Shown piece by piece: positions 11,601 to 23,360 of a stretch of 64,000 nucleotides of DNA. The position numbers and the translations under genes are program-made. The notes beneath the pieces are model-generated. The model was not told where the DNA came from. It worked only from the letters and a program-made list of their open reading frames with translations, and searched no databases. Position 1 is the first letter of the stretch. The number at the start of each line of letters is the position of its first letter. The DNA lies in NCBI GenBank assembly GCA_034509425.1, contig JAVTVJ010000458.1:248001-312000 (forward strand), written 5' to 3'. The stretch is from Eopsaltria australis. Lineage: Eukaryota > Chordata > Aves > Passeriformes > Petroicidae.

Positions 11601-14600
11601 ATAACTCCTCAGCTGTTTTATTTATTCTGGCATTAACCTTGCTGTGGAGATACTCCCATCACTCACTTTACTCCTAGCATTAACCATTTTATGTGTTCTT
11701 CCCATCAATTATGGGAGGGTTTGTCTCATTTTACAATTTATTGAAGGATTCACGTTACCTGGTGAGACTAATCCAGATCTCTGCAACAGGAGATGGATAC
11801 TGTATTTACCTTCTGGAGCTGCTGTTCTTCACACTTAAATATTGGCTTACTGTCTTCTATGGTCTTATGGTTTTCTTTGTTTGTTTTTTTTTTTTCCCCG
11901 TTTGGAGGAAAAAATCCCTGCCCATCAGCCATAATTTTAGTGTATATTCATGGCTGAACTGCTATTAGGGAATATAAACAGTGAACAAATACTGAGCAGA
12001 AAAACTGGAATGCAATGATGAGTGTTTGGTGTTTCCCTAGTAAACATGCCATTGTAATATTCTTAAATTTATTTTCTTCCTTGCAAATCAGTTCTATCAA
12101 TTCCATCTCTGGTTTTTAAGACCGAGAAATAGCTCAAGTGTATTAAATTAGAGTGAAATTGGAGTTTTATTTTACTTTTAGAAAGGAATATATTCCTGAG
12201 TAAAACTATATATTGAAGTATAAATCAAATACACTTTTAAGATTTTTTTGATCCCAAACTCACAGGGAAGCATTTTCTCAGAATATAACTCATTAACTGG
12301 GAAGTCAGGACAATTTATTTGCTAGAACTTTCAATACACACAGGTAGCAAGAGATTTCTTTTCAAAATTGGCTTTCAGACTCGAGTTGCTGCCTTACAGT
12401 GAGGAAATGTTTCTTCTTTTCTATCTTGTTCTGGTGAGTCAGATAAATAGGAGTCAGTAACACTGGAGGAGGAAGAAGTGGAGTTCTTTCCCTGACAAAT
12501 CCAGCACCAGAAAACACATTTTTTTTCGTTTATCCCCTACGCTCCTTGATGAGTATGGTGAAAAGACTTTTATTTACTGAGTTTCAGAATTCAGTGTCTC
12601 TGGAGCTATTTTTAGTAGTGCCACTCTGTCTTCTCAGCCACTGTCTCCCATTTATTACTCTGAAATTGGAGTATTATTTATTATCTTCTTCTGTGCAGTG
12701 AAGTGGCATCTTGCACTTGCATATGTCACGTACTTTTACAGTTTAATATGGGAGCCTCACTGTTGTTTTCTGAGAGTAATAAAAAAAGGATAACTTTTCA
12801 TTCCTTGAAAAAGTATGGCTTTATTTCTTTCAAAAGCAAAACTGATCCCGTGGCAGTTAAATGTCACACGCACACACTCTTTCTTATTTTGATTTTTACA
12901 AAACCCTGCAGAGTGGAGGCCTTGAGAGAGGCTTATGATCAGGTCATTTCTGCAGTAGTTATGACAGGTCTAGAATTCCTAAATCCTGCTTCTGGAAGCT
13001 GGGGGAAATCTATTCTGAGTGGAGGATGGAAACTTTTTTTCTTAGAGGTTTCTTCTCATCTTGTTATATTTTTGCCCACGAGTTGTGAATTTTCTGCATT
13101 AAGGCTGAGGATTTTTTAATCAACATTCATGTGGCCACGTGGACATTAAAGTGCTGTCCCTGCACATGAAAGAATTTCCTTGTGTTTCTGGAATTGTGGG
13201 GGGTTCTGTGTGTGTGTGTGTGTGTGCGATGCTCCTGATGAAAGTTGGGTCAGCAGTTTTTCCTAGAAGTGTCAGCACAAAGGGAAGATACAGTGATTCT
13301 GCTCCCAGCTGAACTTGAGCTGTAGAAGGGTGTTAGGTCAAAGGAGACAATCTTGCTAAACAACTTGTTGGAAAAGCTGCAGTACCAGAGGTTGGAAGAT
13401 GGATTTGTGTTAATGAAGAGTCCACATATTGAAAGATTGCATGTTGAATTTGTGTGTGCATTTATGTGTAAGGGGGAATGAGGTAATAATGATGCATTAG
13501 TTGAATGAATGTTGATTTGTGGATGTTTGTGCTCCTTTCCAGCAAAGCACAAGGATTCCAGTCTGTTTTGTATTTTGTTTCCCCATTTGCCATGCACCGA
13601 ATCCACACGTATCCATTATCCACTGAAATCACCGCGAGCTGGGGATGCTGCACAGCCCCTGCTTTAGGATAAAGGAATTTTCAGAACTGTCTGGGATGTT
13701 TGTATTTCCTGGAGCACAAGTGGCTGTCAGTTTGGATCCCCTCCTGCCCTGGCAGTGCTGATGTGCTCCCGAGCAGGTCGTGAGCAGGAGGGCACGGCAG
13801 GTTCACCCCACCCCAGCACCTGGCAGCGCTCACCCCGAGCTCCCAATGTGCCACTGGGAGCTCAGACACCTCGTTTGGCTGTCGAGGCAAAATGAGGTTG
13901 TGATTTAGGAGCTGTTGTGAGCAGCAGTACAGAGTTGTTAGTGCTTCCCTCCAAAGGCACAGCGCTGCGTCGGAGCCTTGTACTCATTTATTTCCCTTCT
14001 TCGCACATCCCCGGTTCTGTGCCTGTTCCCAGCTAGGAAATAGAGCAAATATGTAACTGTCACCTTGTATAATGCAAATATCAAAATGCACTTGTTGGGT
14101 CTATTGTTGCCTGATACAAATCCTATTTTTTTTTCCTCCATTATATATCTATAGTGAGACTCCAAAGGCAGAAACACACTGAAAGGCAAGCCAGGTGTCT
14201 GGAGCTTTATCATGGGAATTCAGAGCAAAGCTCAAACATGTTTAATACCTTAATCTGAATATCCTCGGGGTGTTGAAAATGTAGCTTTTTGTTCAGGAGG
14301 ATGTCTGTGAATATTTCTGAACAACTATAATGGGGGAGATTAAGAGGGGAGGTTTCTTCCCTGGTTGTTACCTGCAGCTGTTGACCTCCCTTGTTTTAGT
14401 TAAAGCGTCTCTAAATGAAAGAATTTTGCTTGAAGTTTAAAACCTTAAAGTTTAAATCCTAAAGTTGCATTCTGATGGTTAGTTTCTAAAGTTTGAAGTT
14501 CGAAAGATCAATTTTAAACATGATTGGTAACTCAGAAGTGGCTGCCTTTTTCAGACCAGCTACAAACTTTGGACAATTGATAAAAGTGTCTCTGTATTTC

Positions 14601-17600
14601 AATTTCCCATCTTTAATTTGTGTACAACTATTTCTATAGAAGGAGTATTGTGAACATAAATTCCTTACAGGTTTGTGGTGCAGTTGCATATTTTTCTGCA
14701 ATATCAATATGTAATTATATATGTACAGTGCGTTGTGAAAGACCACTCGAGTAATGCCCCAATGTGGGCTCACCATTACTCCCACCCTAGTTTGTAAAGG
14801 TGGATGAAGTGAATTTTTATTAAAATAAGAGATAAGGGATTCAGGTTTCTGCTTTGTTTTAGGTTTTGGTTTGGTTTGCCTTTTTTTTTTTTTTTTAGTT
14901 GTCATCCATGTTTGGAAAGATAAATTAGGTTTCATTAAGAGCCCACAAACAACTCAACTTGAAACAACATTTCAAAGGCCAGGGATGTGCTGTGGAAAGA
15001 GAGTTATCCACGAAACCTGGTGCACTCCTGAAAATGTGAAGTGTATGTGGGTTGCCAATTTTCAGCTCTTCTTGTTATCTCCCTTGTAAAACTTGCGGTT
15101 ATAAATATTAACACTTTTAAATTATGGAGTTTCAGGCTTGCCTGAAGTGTTGACTGAAGAAATTAGGGCAGCAAAAAAAGTAAATAAACTAAAAATATAG
15201 TATTCACTGTCCCTAATTGTTTCTCCTCAGTGGAGGTGAACATGATCTAATAAACATGTTCTGACAATTGAATGCCAAGAATTGAGTAGGATGAAAAAAT
15301 ATTCCAACTCAGAATAAATACACCTATCTTCTATCTATGTATCTTAGAAAAGAACGTTGCCAATGTTTAGAACATGACAAGATTGAAAAAGACTCCTTAA
15401 AGAAAGGGCCAGGTAATCTGAGAAGTTTAAGGAGATTCCAGCAATGCAATTGTTAGGACTGTTTAAGTTTTGTTATAGTGACATGAAATTTGTATTTCCA
15501 AGGAAGTAATTCCTGTTTGGGTAAACCTCCCAGCCTTTTTTTTTTTTTTTTTCCTTTTTCAGAAAATCAGTATTAAATTCATTGATTGTCCTCTTCTTCA
15601 TTCTATGTTGGACTTTTTGCTGCTCCTTTCCAGAATCAAATGGTTCATTATCCTTGTGATCTCTTGATCCCATCCACGGTGTTGTGCTTGCTGCCTGTTT
15701 CCTGGGACAAGAGCAGTTTTGTGTGGGGTTGTGTCTGTGGAGAGGAAATTTTGGCAGTGTTTCCCATTTATAGGAGCTCTTATATAATTGGAGGTGGAAA
15801 AGTGGCAAGTTGTGGTGTAGACATTGCTGATAATATGATGTCCTCAACTTCTACGTAGGAATGGAGCTAATTAGGGTTCTAAATGCAGAAAATGCACTTT
15901 AGGTTTGTGCATAATTGGATGCTTCCAAGTCCTATTTTTACTGTGGTTCTGATCTGAAAGTTCAGTTTATTCCAAGCAAAACTTTTTCTTGCTTCAAAGG
16001 AAACCAATGGAAACAGTGCATGACATTGACAGAAAACCATAAAATGAACAAAAGTCTTAAGAACCCTGGCACACAAATTAAAAGGCTGCATTGCTTTGAC
16101 AAAGAGAGTGTTTCAAATCTGTAAGCAGCTCTGCATCTGCTGAGGTCTGCATTATAAAAAATTCTTACCTTTGTAATGTTATTTGTCTCCTTTGAAGTTC
16201 TGCCACTCAGTTCATAAGGTAGCTGCTGGTACTAATGACACTTATTTCCAGTAACTTGGGGTTGGGAGCTGTGGGATGTCATGAGAGGAGTGACTGTGGA
16301 GTCTTTAAGCAGGACAGCTGTCCAGCAAATGGTAATTTTCTAGAAGGCAGGGACAGCAAATTGCACACTGGGTGAGTAAGAGCAGACAAGGGACCTTTAT
16401 TAGAGCTGCACCACTTCGGGCAGTTTGGTTCTGAGTGCATTCATATGCACCATTACAGACACATAGATCCATTATTGCCTCCCACATGGAATATTTTGTG
16501 TTTAAGGCGTTAACTTGACTTTGTCAATTCACAATTTCACAACCAAAGTATCACCTTTGAATGAAAAATGCCAGTTTAATTTTCAGCTTTTACAGAAAAA
16601 GTTGTCCACTGTGTAAGTGTGCTCTGGTTTTCTGCATTAAGAACTGAAGTTGAGCTGCTGTACTCTCTTCTCTGCTGATAGCACAGCCACAGAGCAGCTC
16701 CATATGTCTTGGCAAAAACAGGCAAGGAAAAAGTGTCTGGGACCTGTCTTGTAATTCTGCAGAAGACCTGCAAAGATTTTCTGTGTTGTTCCATGTGAAA
16801 TAACCAGCAGTTGGCAAACATGCATTATCTTCTGGACATTCTGAAAAGATTGTAGGGTTCTTTGGACTCAAAACTACATTTCAGGCAAAGGTTTTTAATT
16901 AAGTAATCACTTTAATGAATTACTGATTTACTTTCTGATGAGAAACCAGCCTTTTAATCTTTTTCTTACTTTTTTAAGATGATTGTGAACATGTAATAAA
17001 TGTGTGCTTCTATCTTGTTGCAACAGTCATTGAAATGAGTTACTGTAGAATATTATTAAAAGTTTGAGCTGTGCATGGCCCCTGACTTCTGTTTGAGATT
17101 CAGTTGAACCAAAGACATCACATGATGTGTTTGTCATTTACAGTGCATGAAGTATTGATAGTAAGTGCAGGGAGAAGCTGTAGGCACAAAACAATGAGCT
17201 GTCTTTGCTCCTGTGGCTTTCTCTGGAGGTCCAGAATCCTCTTTTGAAAGAAGATTGAGGACAGTGTTGATGTGCCCATTGTCAGCTAACAATGGCTACT
17301 TGTTACACACAATTACATAATTTGTATATTTTAAGGAATAATCACTGATTGCCTCTCTTAATTTGAGTTCTTTGTATCACAAGCAGTTGGGTTTGTATCA
17401 TTATTTACACAATATTCTTTCCCTTCTCACTTCTTTGAGAATTTACTACTTTCTGCCAACTTACTGCTCTGCCAGTGTAAGTCCGTGGGATGTTTTGAGC
17501 ACAGTGATCTCTGTCTCTGTTACCAGCATTAACCAGAAGCTGATTTATTTTCCCATTCTTCCCAACAATGCCCAGGCACTCAGGACCCCACAGATTTAAC

Positions 17601-19594
17601 AAAATCCCGTGGTGAAATGCTATGAGACTGCAGTATCTGTGTGCACTTTGTCACATCCAGTCCTGTCTATAACACTTAGAAGCTGTTCTGGCTTACCACC
17701 CTACATGTCTGTGTGTCATTGATTATGTGTTTATGAAACCACCTCAATGTTGCATTTTTTAAAAATACTTTCTAATTTTTTTTATTCACATGACAGCCCA
17801 AAACAGCTCCGAAAAGGACATTTGGATCCATTACAAATGACCAGGTAAATATACACTGTAGGGAGTGTTCAGCAAGAAAAATTCATTAGTTGAGAGACTG
17901 TGTGTAAATCCACTGAAAAAGATGTTATGAAAATTGAATAAGGTAGCAGAGCTCCTTATTGCCCTGATAAGGAATTTTGTGAGCGGGGTCAGAACCTCTT
18001 TAAGCTAATCCAGGCTTTGAGATGGGCATGACTTTGGTTTGCCTCCAATAGTTAGTGCTTAAATTGTATTTTTAAATTTAAAAAGTCAATCTCTATTATT
18101 TCTCACTCCTATTCTTCTGTGATGGTAGAGGTATGGATGGAGCAGATGATTTCTACCTGTCATTTTAATGGGCAGAGGTGCTCTGTAACTGTTAATTATC
18201 TATTGTGCTTTTCCTATGGACTTGTGCCCTTCCCAGTGTGAACAAATCCTTCAGATCACTGGGATAATGTGGTGACTGAGGCACAGTTCAGTCCAAATAG
18301 AAATCTGACCCTAATGGAAATTTTAACTTCACTGAAGTTTAAATGATGATAGACCCATTTGCTTCAACATAAATAAATTAATCCTGAAGGTTTTTCTTCA
18401 TGTTCATTTTAGCTCTCAATTTCTTTGCTCATAATGGAGAGAATTAGATATTTATAATCTTAAAAATATATTTCTTGAACGTTTCATCAATTTTTTTGAG
18501 TGTTTAGCATGTGAGAACTATCTGTTCTTAGAAAATGTGTTTGTTAATTTGAGCATGTCACACCTAACCTTATCTCTTAAACAATGTGAAATAGTCTTGC
18601 TAGAATTAAGAGATGTAGTGGTTTTTCTGTGGGTTATAAAGATGTCTAAACCTGTAATGAATAGGAAGAAATAGACATGGATAATATTTCTTTCCATAGA
18701 AGATTATTCAAGTGTTAATAATGAACTTGGAAGAGATCTTTGTGTTCTTTTCTGTTCTCTAGTCACTCACTGCTAGTGATGGGGAGCCAAAGCACCATAT
18801 TTGATATCAAACTCATCTGCTGTGGTGAAAAACCCCTCTCCCATCCTGGATAGGAAAGCAGAGATGGGCACACACATGGACAGCCACGTGAATCCAGTCT
18901 GTACCAAGTTCTTGTTGTAGCTGTGGGATCTAATGACAGAATAATCAGTGCCCATCTGTCAACTTGTGTACAAATAAAGGAGTAAAGAGAGCTGACAGGT
19001 TGCTTTTACTCTGGCTTCTGGTATTTTCTTTCCTCTGGAATCTATGTTAAAGCATAGAATATATAATTTATAATTTCTTAGTAATTATGAAATTTATTGC
19101 AAATAACTGCTAGCCAGCTTGAATATGAAGAGGAAACTCACGCTCTGCTTCCTATCAGCATAGAATTACCATTCTAAAATTGGTTCAAAATGTATATCTT
19201 GTTTTAGAAACAATTTGCAGGGCTTATATTTTCATGCCTTCTGCTAAAGAAGCCAAATCTGTATTTGTTTTATTACTTCAAAATGTGTTCCAGTTTGCTT
19301 TGTACTGTCCCCAGTTGCAAGTTAATGTTGTCAAAATGCTGTGCAAGTGGCACAGTAATTTTGGGTATGTGGGTGAATAGTTCTTTCCCATGAAATAAAA
19401 GATAGCTTATGTAGGGTCAAAATCTAGCTTTGACAAAACAAATCAGTGAAAGAGTCCAGCCTCACTCAGGAGTGTGCATTCACTTAACTGTGGGTAGCAA
19501 GATGCAGGGAATACAAATCTTTTGCAGCTAATGAGAACTAGGGAACCTTTTGCTTTGTTCTGGAGTGTTCCAAACCAGTTTAGAACACAAGTGG
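11601..19594. other. Non-coding flank/intron, no gene seen
   Basis: About 8 kb without a supported gene. Contents noted: T tracts near 11887-11896, 14879-14896 and 15536-15552; a (TG)n microsatellite at 13207-13226; a locally GC- and CpG-richer patch at about 13620-13990; and a perfect 12-bp palindrome GGACAGCTGTCC at 16312-16323 that contains an E-box. A 60-codon frame on the - strand at 18773-18955 has a balanced composition but no recognised relative. Confidence 0.6.
13207..13226. repeat. (TG)10 microsatellite
   Basis: Ten uninterrupted TG units, a typical dinucleotide microsatellite. It is likely to be polymorphic in length. Confidence 0.95.
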
Positions 19595-19688
19595 ACCTGG
19601 ACCAGTGCAAGATGGCCCTGCCTGTGACAAGGGGTTTGAACAAGAGGATCTTTAAGGTCCCTTCCAACCCAAACCATCTGCATCCAAA
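19595..19688 (+). mobile_element. CR1 LINE 3'-end fragment
   Basis: It contains 'gatggccctgcctgtgacaa', 'ggggtttgaacaagaggatc' and 'tttaaggtcccttccaaccc', followed by 'aaaccatctgcatcc'. These match the order of the avian CR1 3' end in the plus orientation, and the 'aaggtcccttccaacccaaa' core is well preserved. It lies about 1.2 kb upstream of the protocadherin exon. Confidence 0.85.
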
Positions 19689-20847
19689 ACATCAGACAGT
19701 TACCTGAGTGAGGGTGAAAGAGGAGCAGAATAAGCAGAGAAAGAACAGTTGTTCATTATTACAAATATGACACATAAAAAGAAACTCCTAATTAGTCTAC
19801 AGTTCTATTTATGCCTTCTTTTTTTCTGGTCATCCCATGCATTCAGCATTAGCCATCTGCATTCTCGCCCTGCCCTTATGGAAGATGTGGCTGGAAACTG
19901 CCTTTACATCATTCCTCTAAGTGGTGAGATATAAGAAAAGAGGATAATTAAACTGTTCTTAATTCCTGTTTGTCTGAAGAGACAGCAGAAGAGAGAGGGA
20001 ATTGAGTTCTAGATTCCAATATTTATTTTAGCAGATTTGTCAGCGCTAGTGTTTTAAAAAAAGCTGTGTTTGTGCAATATATGTAGAATTTTGGTACAGT
20101 TCCAGAGACATTCAACAAACCCCATGAAAAATATTGATCATTTTCAAATTGATCTCGCAGCTCTGTGATATTTTTTGAGATGAAAATAGATCTTCTTTTT
20201 TCACTGGGATTGTAACTTTTGCTACAAATATAAAATGTATAGTGATGAATACAGGAATACTTTTAATGAGTTTTAAAATGTATTACTGGTGAACTGTTAG
20301 GACTTAGTTTTGTCTGTATCATCTGACACCTGAATTATGTAGTGAGCACTGTATCAATGATGGTATTGTTTGGTTTTTTTGGGGTTTTTTTAGGCTAATG
20401 GTTTTAGATCATGTCCAGAGTTGCTCCACAGAGAAATAATCCTTTTCTCTTTGTTGGTTTCCTTGAAATTGAATATAGGTATAGGTCCTCCAGTGACTGA
20501 ACTTTGGCTTCATTCCTCATTTCCACACTCACTCATACAACAGAGAAACTGAATTGCATCTGTCCAGGAGTTTAATAACTTTTCTTTAGAAATGGAGAAT
20601 CTGGATAAAAAACTCACCATCACTCCCACATTTCCCCTTTTTCTAGAGTATCTGTTTATTGCCATGTTTGCTCTGAAGCTTTCCCAAGGCTCTGAAGCTT
20701 AAAGCAAAACTAGATATGGAAAAATAAGGATAAATATAAATATGTATATTCCTGTATAGAGTATATCTATAAATACATATTCCATGACAATTTCAGAAAA
20801 ATAATGCCATGTTTTTTCTGTTTGAATGCACTGTCAAGCTAAAGTGT
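19689..20847. other. Intron upstream of the protocadherin exon
   Basis: AT-rich sequence leading into the splice acceptor at 20867. Translating back from the exon in frame gives no cadherin-like residues, so EC1 and the start of EC2 do not continue into this stretch. It contains short AT-rich runs, for example around 20720-20780, and no recognisable transposon. Confidence 0.7.
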
Positions 20848-20867
20848 GTTCTTTCTGTGTCTTGTAG
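20848..20867 (+). other. Splice acceptor of the protocadherin exon
   Basis: A pyrimidine-rich run (gttctttctgtgtcttgtag) ends in AG exactly where cadherin homology begins. The same bases form an in-frame TAG at 20865-20867, so the exon cannot be read further upstream without splicing. With the observed frame the junction is phase 0: the first codon is GGT at 20868. Confidence 0.85.
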
Positions 20868-23354
20868 GGTCAAAATGTATTTGGTCTTGACATTACCGAG
20901 ACACCCGAGGGAGACAAGTGGCCTCAACTGATTGTCCAGCAGATCCTGGATAGGGAGCAGAAGGACACCTATGTGATGAAAATCAAGGTTGAGGATGGTG
21001 GGAGCCCCCCGAGGTCCAGCACTGCCATCCTGCAGGTCACGGTGACCGATGTCAACGACAACCGCCCGGTGTTCAAGGAGAACGACGTCGAGGTCAGCGT
21101 GCCCGAGAACGCCCCGGTGGGCACCTCTGTGTCCCAGCTCCACGCCACCGACGCAGACCTGGGCTCCAATGCACAAATCCACTTCTACTTCAGTAACCAG
21201 ATCTCCAGCCTGGCCAAAAGGCTCTTTGCCATCGACAACACCACTGGCCTCATCACCATCAGGGAGCCGCTGGACAGGGAGGAGTCTCCTGTGCACAAAT
21301 TGACTGTTTTGGCAAGCGATGGCAGCTCAACCCCATCAAGAGCAACGGTGACTGTTAATGTCACAGATATTAATGACAATGTCCCGTCGATAGACACGAG
21401 GTACATCATCAACCCGGTGAATGGGACAGTGCTTTTGTCTGAGAAGGCTCCCCTTAATACAAAAATTGCGTTGATAACAGTGATGGACAGGGACGCTGAT
21501 CAGAACGGGAAGGTTACCTGTTTTACAGATCACGATGTCCCTTTCAGGCTAAAACCAGTGTTTGATAATCAGTTTCTCCTGGAGACAGCCACGTTTCTGG
21601 ACTATGAAGCTACACGGGAATATGCCATCAAAATAGTGGCCTCAGATTCAGGGAAGCCTCCCTTAAACCAGTCTGCAATGCTCCTGATCAAAATTAAAGA
21701 TGAAAACGACAACGCCCCGGTTTTCACACAGCCTATCATAGGCCTTTCCATCCCTGAAAACAATGCTCCTGGTACTCAGCTAACCAAGATCAGTGCTACA
21801 GATGCTGACAGTGGGAGGAATGCTGAGATCAGCTACATCCTGGGTTCTGATGCACCCCCAATTTTCAACCTGGACCGCCGCACAGGCATCCTGACAGCAG
21901 TTAGAAAGCTGGACAGAGAAAAGCAAGACAGATACTCTTTCACTGTGCTGGCTAAGGATAATGGGATGCCACCTTTGCAGACCAATGCTACCGTGACGGT
22001 GTCAGTGCTGGACCAGAATGATAACAGCCCTGCTTTCACACACAATGAATATAATTTCTATGTGCCAGAAAACCTGCCCATGTATGGCACAGTGGGGCTG
22101 ATCACAGTCACGGATGCTGACGCGGGAGACAACGCTGCGGTCACTCTCTCCATCTTAAATGGTAGAGATAACTTCATTATAGATCCACTTACTGGTGTAA
22201 TAAGACCTAACATTACCTTTGATAGGGAGCAGCAGGGGTCATACACTTTCCAGGTGAAAGCAGTGGATGGAGGAAGACTGCAGCGTTCCTCTACTGCCAA
22301 AGTGACCATCAACGTTGTTGATGTCAATGATAACAGGCCCGTTTTTGTTATTCCCTCATCCAATTATTCCTATGAGTTGGTCCCAACGTCAGCCAGCCCG
22401 GGGTCTGTGGTCACTAAAGTCTTTGCAGTTGATAATGACACGGGAATGAATGCAGAGCTCCGCTATAGCATCATAGGTGGGAACTCCAGGGGCTTGTTTA
22501 CCATTGACCAATTAACAGGCAATATCACTTTGAAAGAGAAGGTAATCACGTCGGATCATGGCTTGCACAGACTGGTGATCAAGGTGAATGACCTGGGACA
22601 GCCGGAGTCTCTTTACACGATAGCTCTTGTGCACTTGTTTGTGAACGAGACGGTCACCAACAGCTCCTACGTGCAAGAGCTGGTGCGTAGGAACATGGAA
22701 ACTCCAGTTGGCCAGAACATTGGGGATGGTGAGATAACCCCACAGACCAATGATTATGTCAAGATCATCATTGCCATTATTGCAGGCACCATGACGGTTA
22801 TTCTGGTAATTTTTGTTACCGCCTTAGTCCGGTGCCGCCAGACGCCCAGGCACAAGGTTGTCCAAAAAAATAAGCAGAGTGGTGAATGGGTTTCCCCCAA
22901 CCAAGAGAACAGGCAGATCAAGAAAAAGAAGAAGAAGAAGAAGCGCTCTCCAAAGAGTCTCCTGCTCAACTTTGTGACTATTGAAGAATCTAAGCCTGAT
23001 GATCCTGGCCACGAGCACATAAATGGCACTTTAGACATTCCCGTAGAGCTAGAAGAACAGACTATGGGAAAATATAACTGGGCCACCACACCAACCACAT
23101 TTAAACCCGATAGCCCAGACTTAGCAAAGCACTACAAGTCTGCTTCTCCGCAGCCTACCTTCCAAATTAAACCTGAGACTCCTGTACCCCCCAAGAAACA
23201 CCATGTCATTCAGGAATTGCCTCTAGATAACACCTTTGTGGTGGGCTGTGACTCACTTTCCAAGTGCTCATCCAGCAGCTCGGACCCTTACAGTGTTTCT
23301 GAATGCAGCTGTCAAGGAGGCTTCAAGACCCCAGGCCCCATACACACCAGACAG
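20868..23354 (+). CDS. PCDH11X: Large internal exon of a delta-1 protocadherin, PCDH11X-like
   Basis: This exon encodes 829 residues of a calcium-dependent cell-adhesion protein of the plasma membrane. Numbering from the exon start, EC2 ends at residue 65 (DVNDN). EC3 is about 66-171, EC4 172-282, EC5 283-386, EC6 387-489 and EC7 490-595. Linkers carry the calcium-binding DxNDN motifs (DINDN, DENDN, DQNDN, DVNDN), and DRE and DxD motifs recur inside the repeats. About ten N-glycosylation sequons lie in the ectodomain. One membrane helix covers about 632-654. The cytoplasmic part holds a lysine run (685-692), CM1 (about 694-712, [14 protein letters not shown]) and CM2 (about 733-765, [20 protein letters not shown]). 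The EC5-EC6 and CM2 wording fits PCDH11X best; the first 50 residues and the end ([14 protein letters not shown]) look more like PCDH9. The signal peptide, EC1 and most of EC2 precede this exon; CM3 would follow. Both junctions are phase 0. The PCDH9-like stretches leave some doubt about the paralogue. Confidence 0.9.
22920..22943 (+). repeat. Lysine-coding AAG/AAA microsatellite inside the exon
   Basis: Eight successive lysine codons, mostly AAG, form a juxtamembrane polybasic run just before CM1. PCDH9 and PCDH11X have similar lysine-rich stretches at this place. A pure trinucleotide run in coding sequence can change length by whole codons without breaking the frame. Confidence 0.9.
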
Positions 23355-23360
23355 GTAATG
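23352..23360 (+). other. Splice donor of the protocadherin exon
   Basis: CAG|GTAATG: the last codon (Gln, after His-Thr-Arg) ends at 23354 and the intron starts GTAATG. Delta-1 protocadherins have an exon junction at the equivalent HTR(Q/P) position. If the intron were retained, only Val-Met-Glu-Phe would be added before a TAA stop at about 23367-23369, giving a short form without CM3. Confidence 0.85.

Noticed and set aside
14486..14935. 149-codon minus-strand frame with a lysine-rich start
   Set aside because: The lysine-rich part is the antisense of a T tract; the rest has no recognisable similarity.
20793..21296. 167-codon open frame on the minus strand across the 5' part of the protocadherin exon
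   Set aside because: It is antisense to a well-supported coding exon and is kept open by the GC-rich third positions there; it has no recognisable domain.
22754..23098. 114-codon minus-strand frame with a run of phenylalanine
   Set aside because: The phenylalanine run is the antisense of the lysine codons of the real exon.
20868..23354. Processed pseudogene (retrocopy) explanation for the protocadherin segment
   Set aside because: The frame is intact, both ends coincide with good splice sites, and there is no fused downstream exon or poly-A tail.
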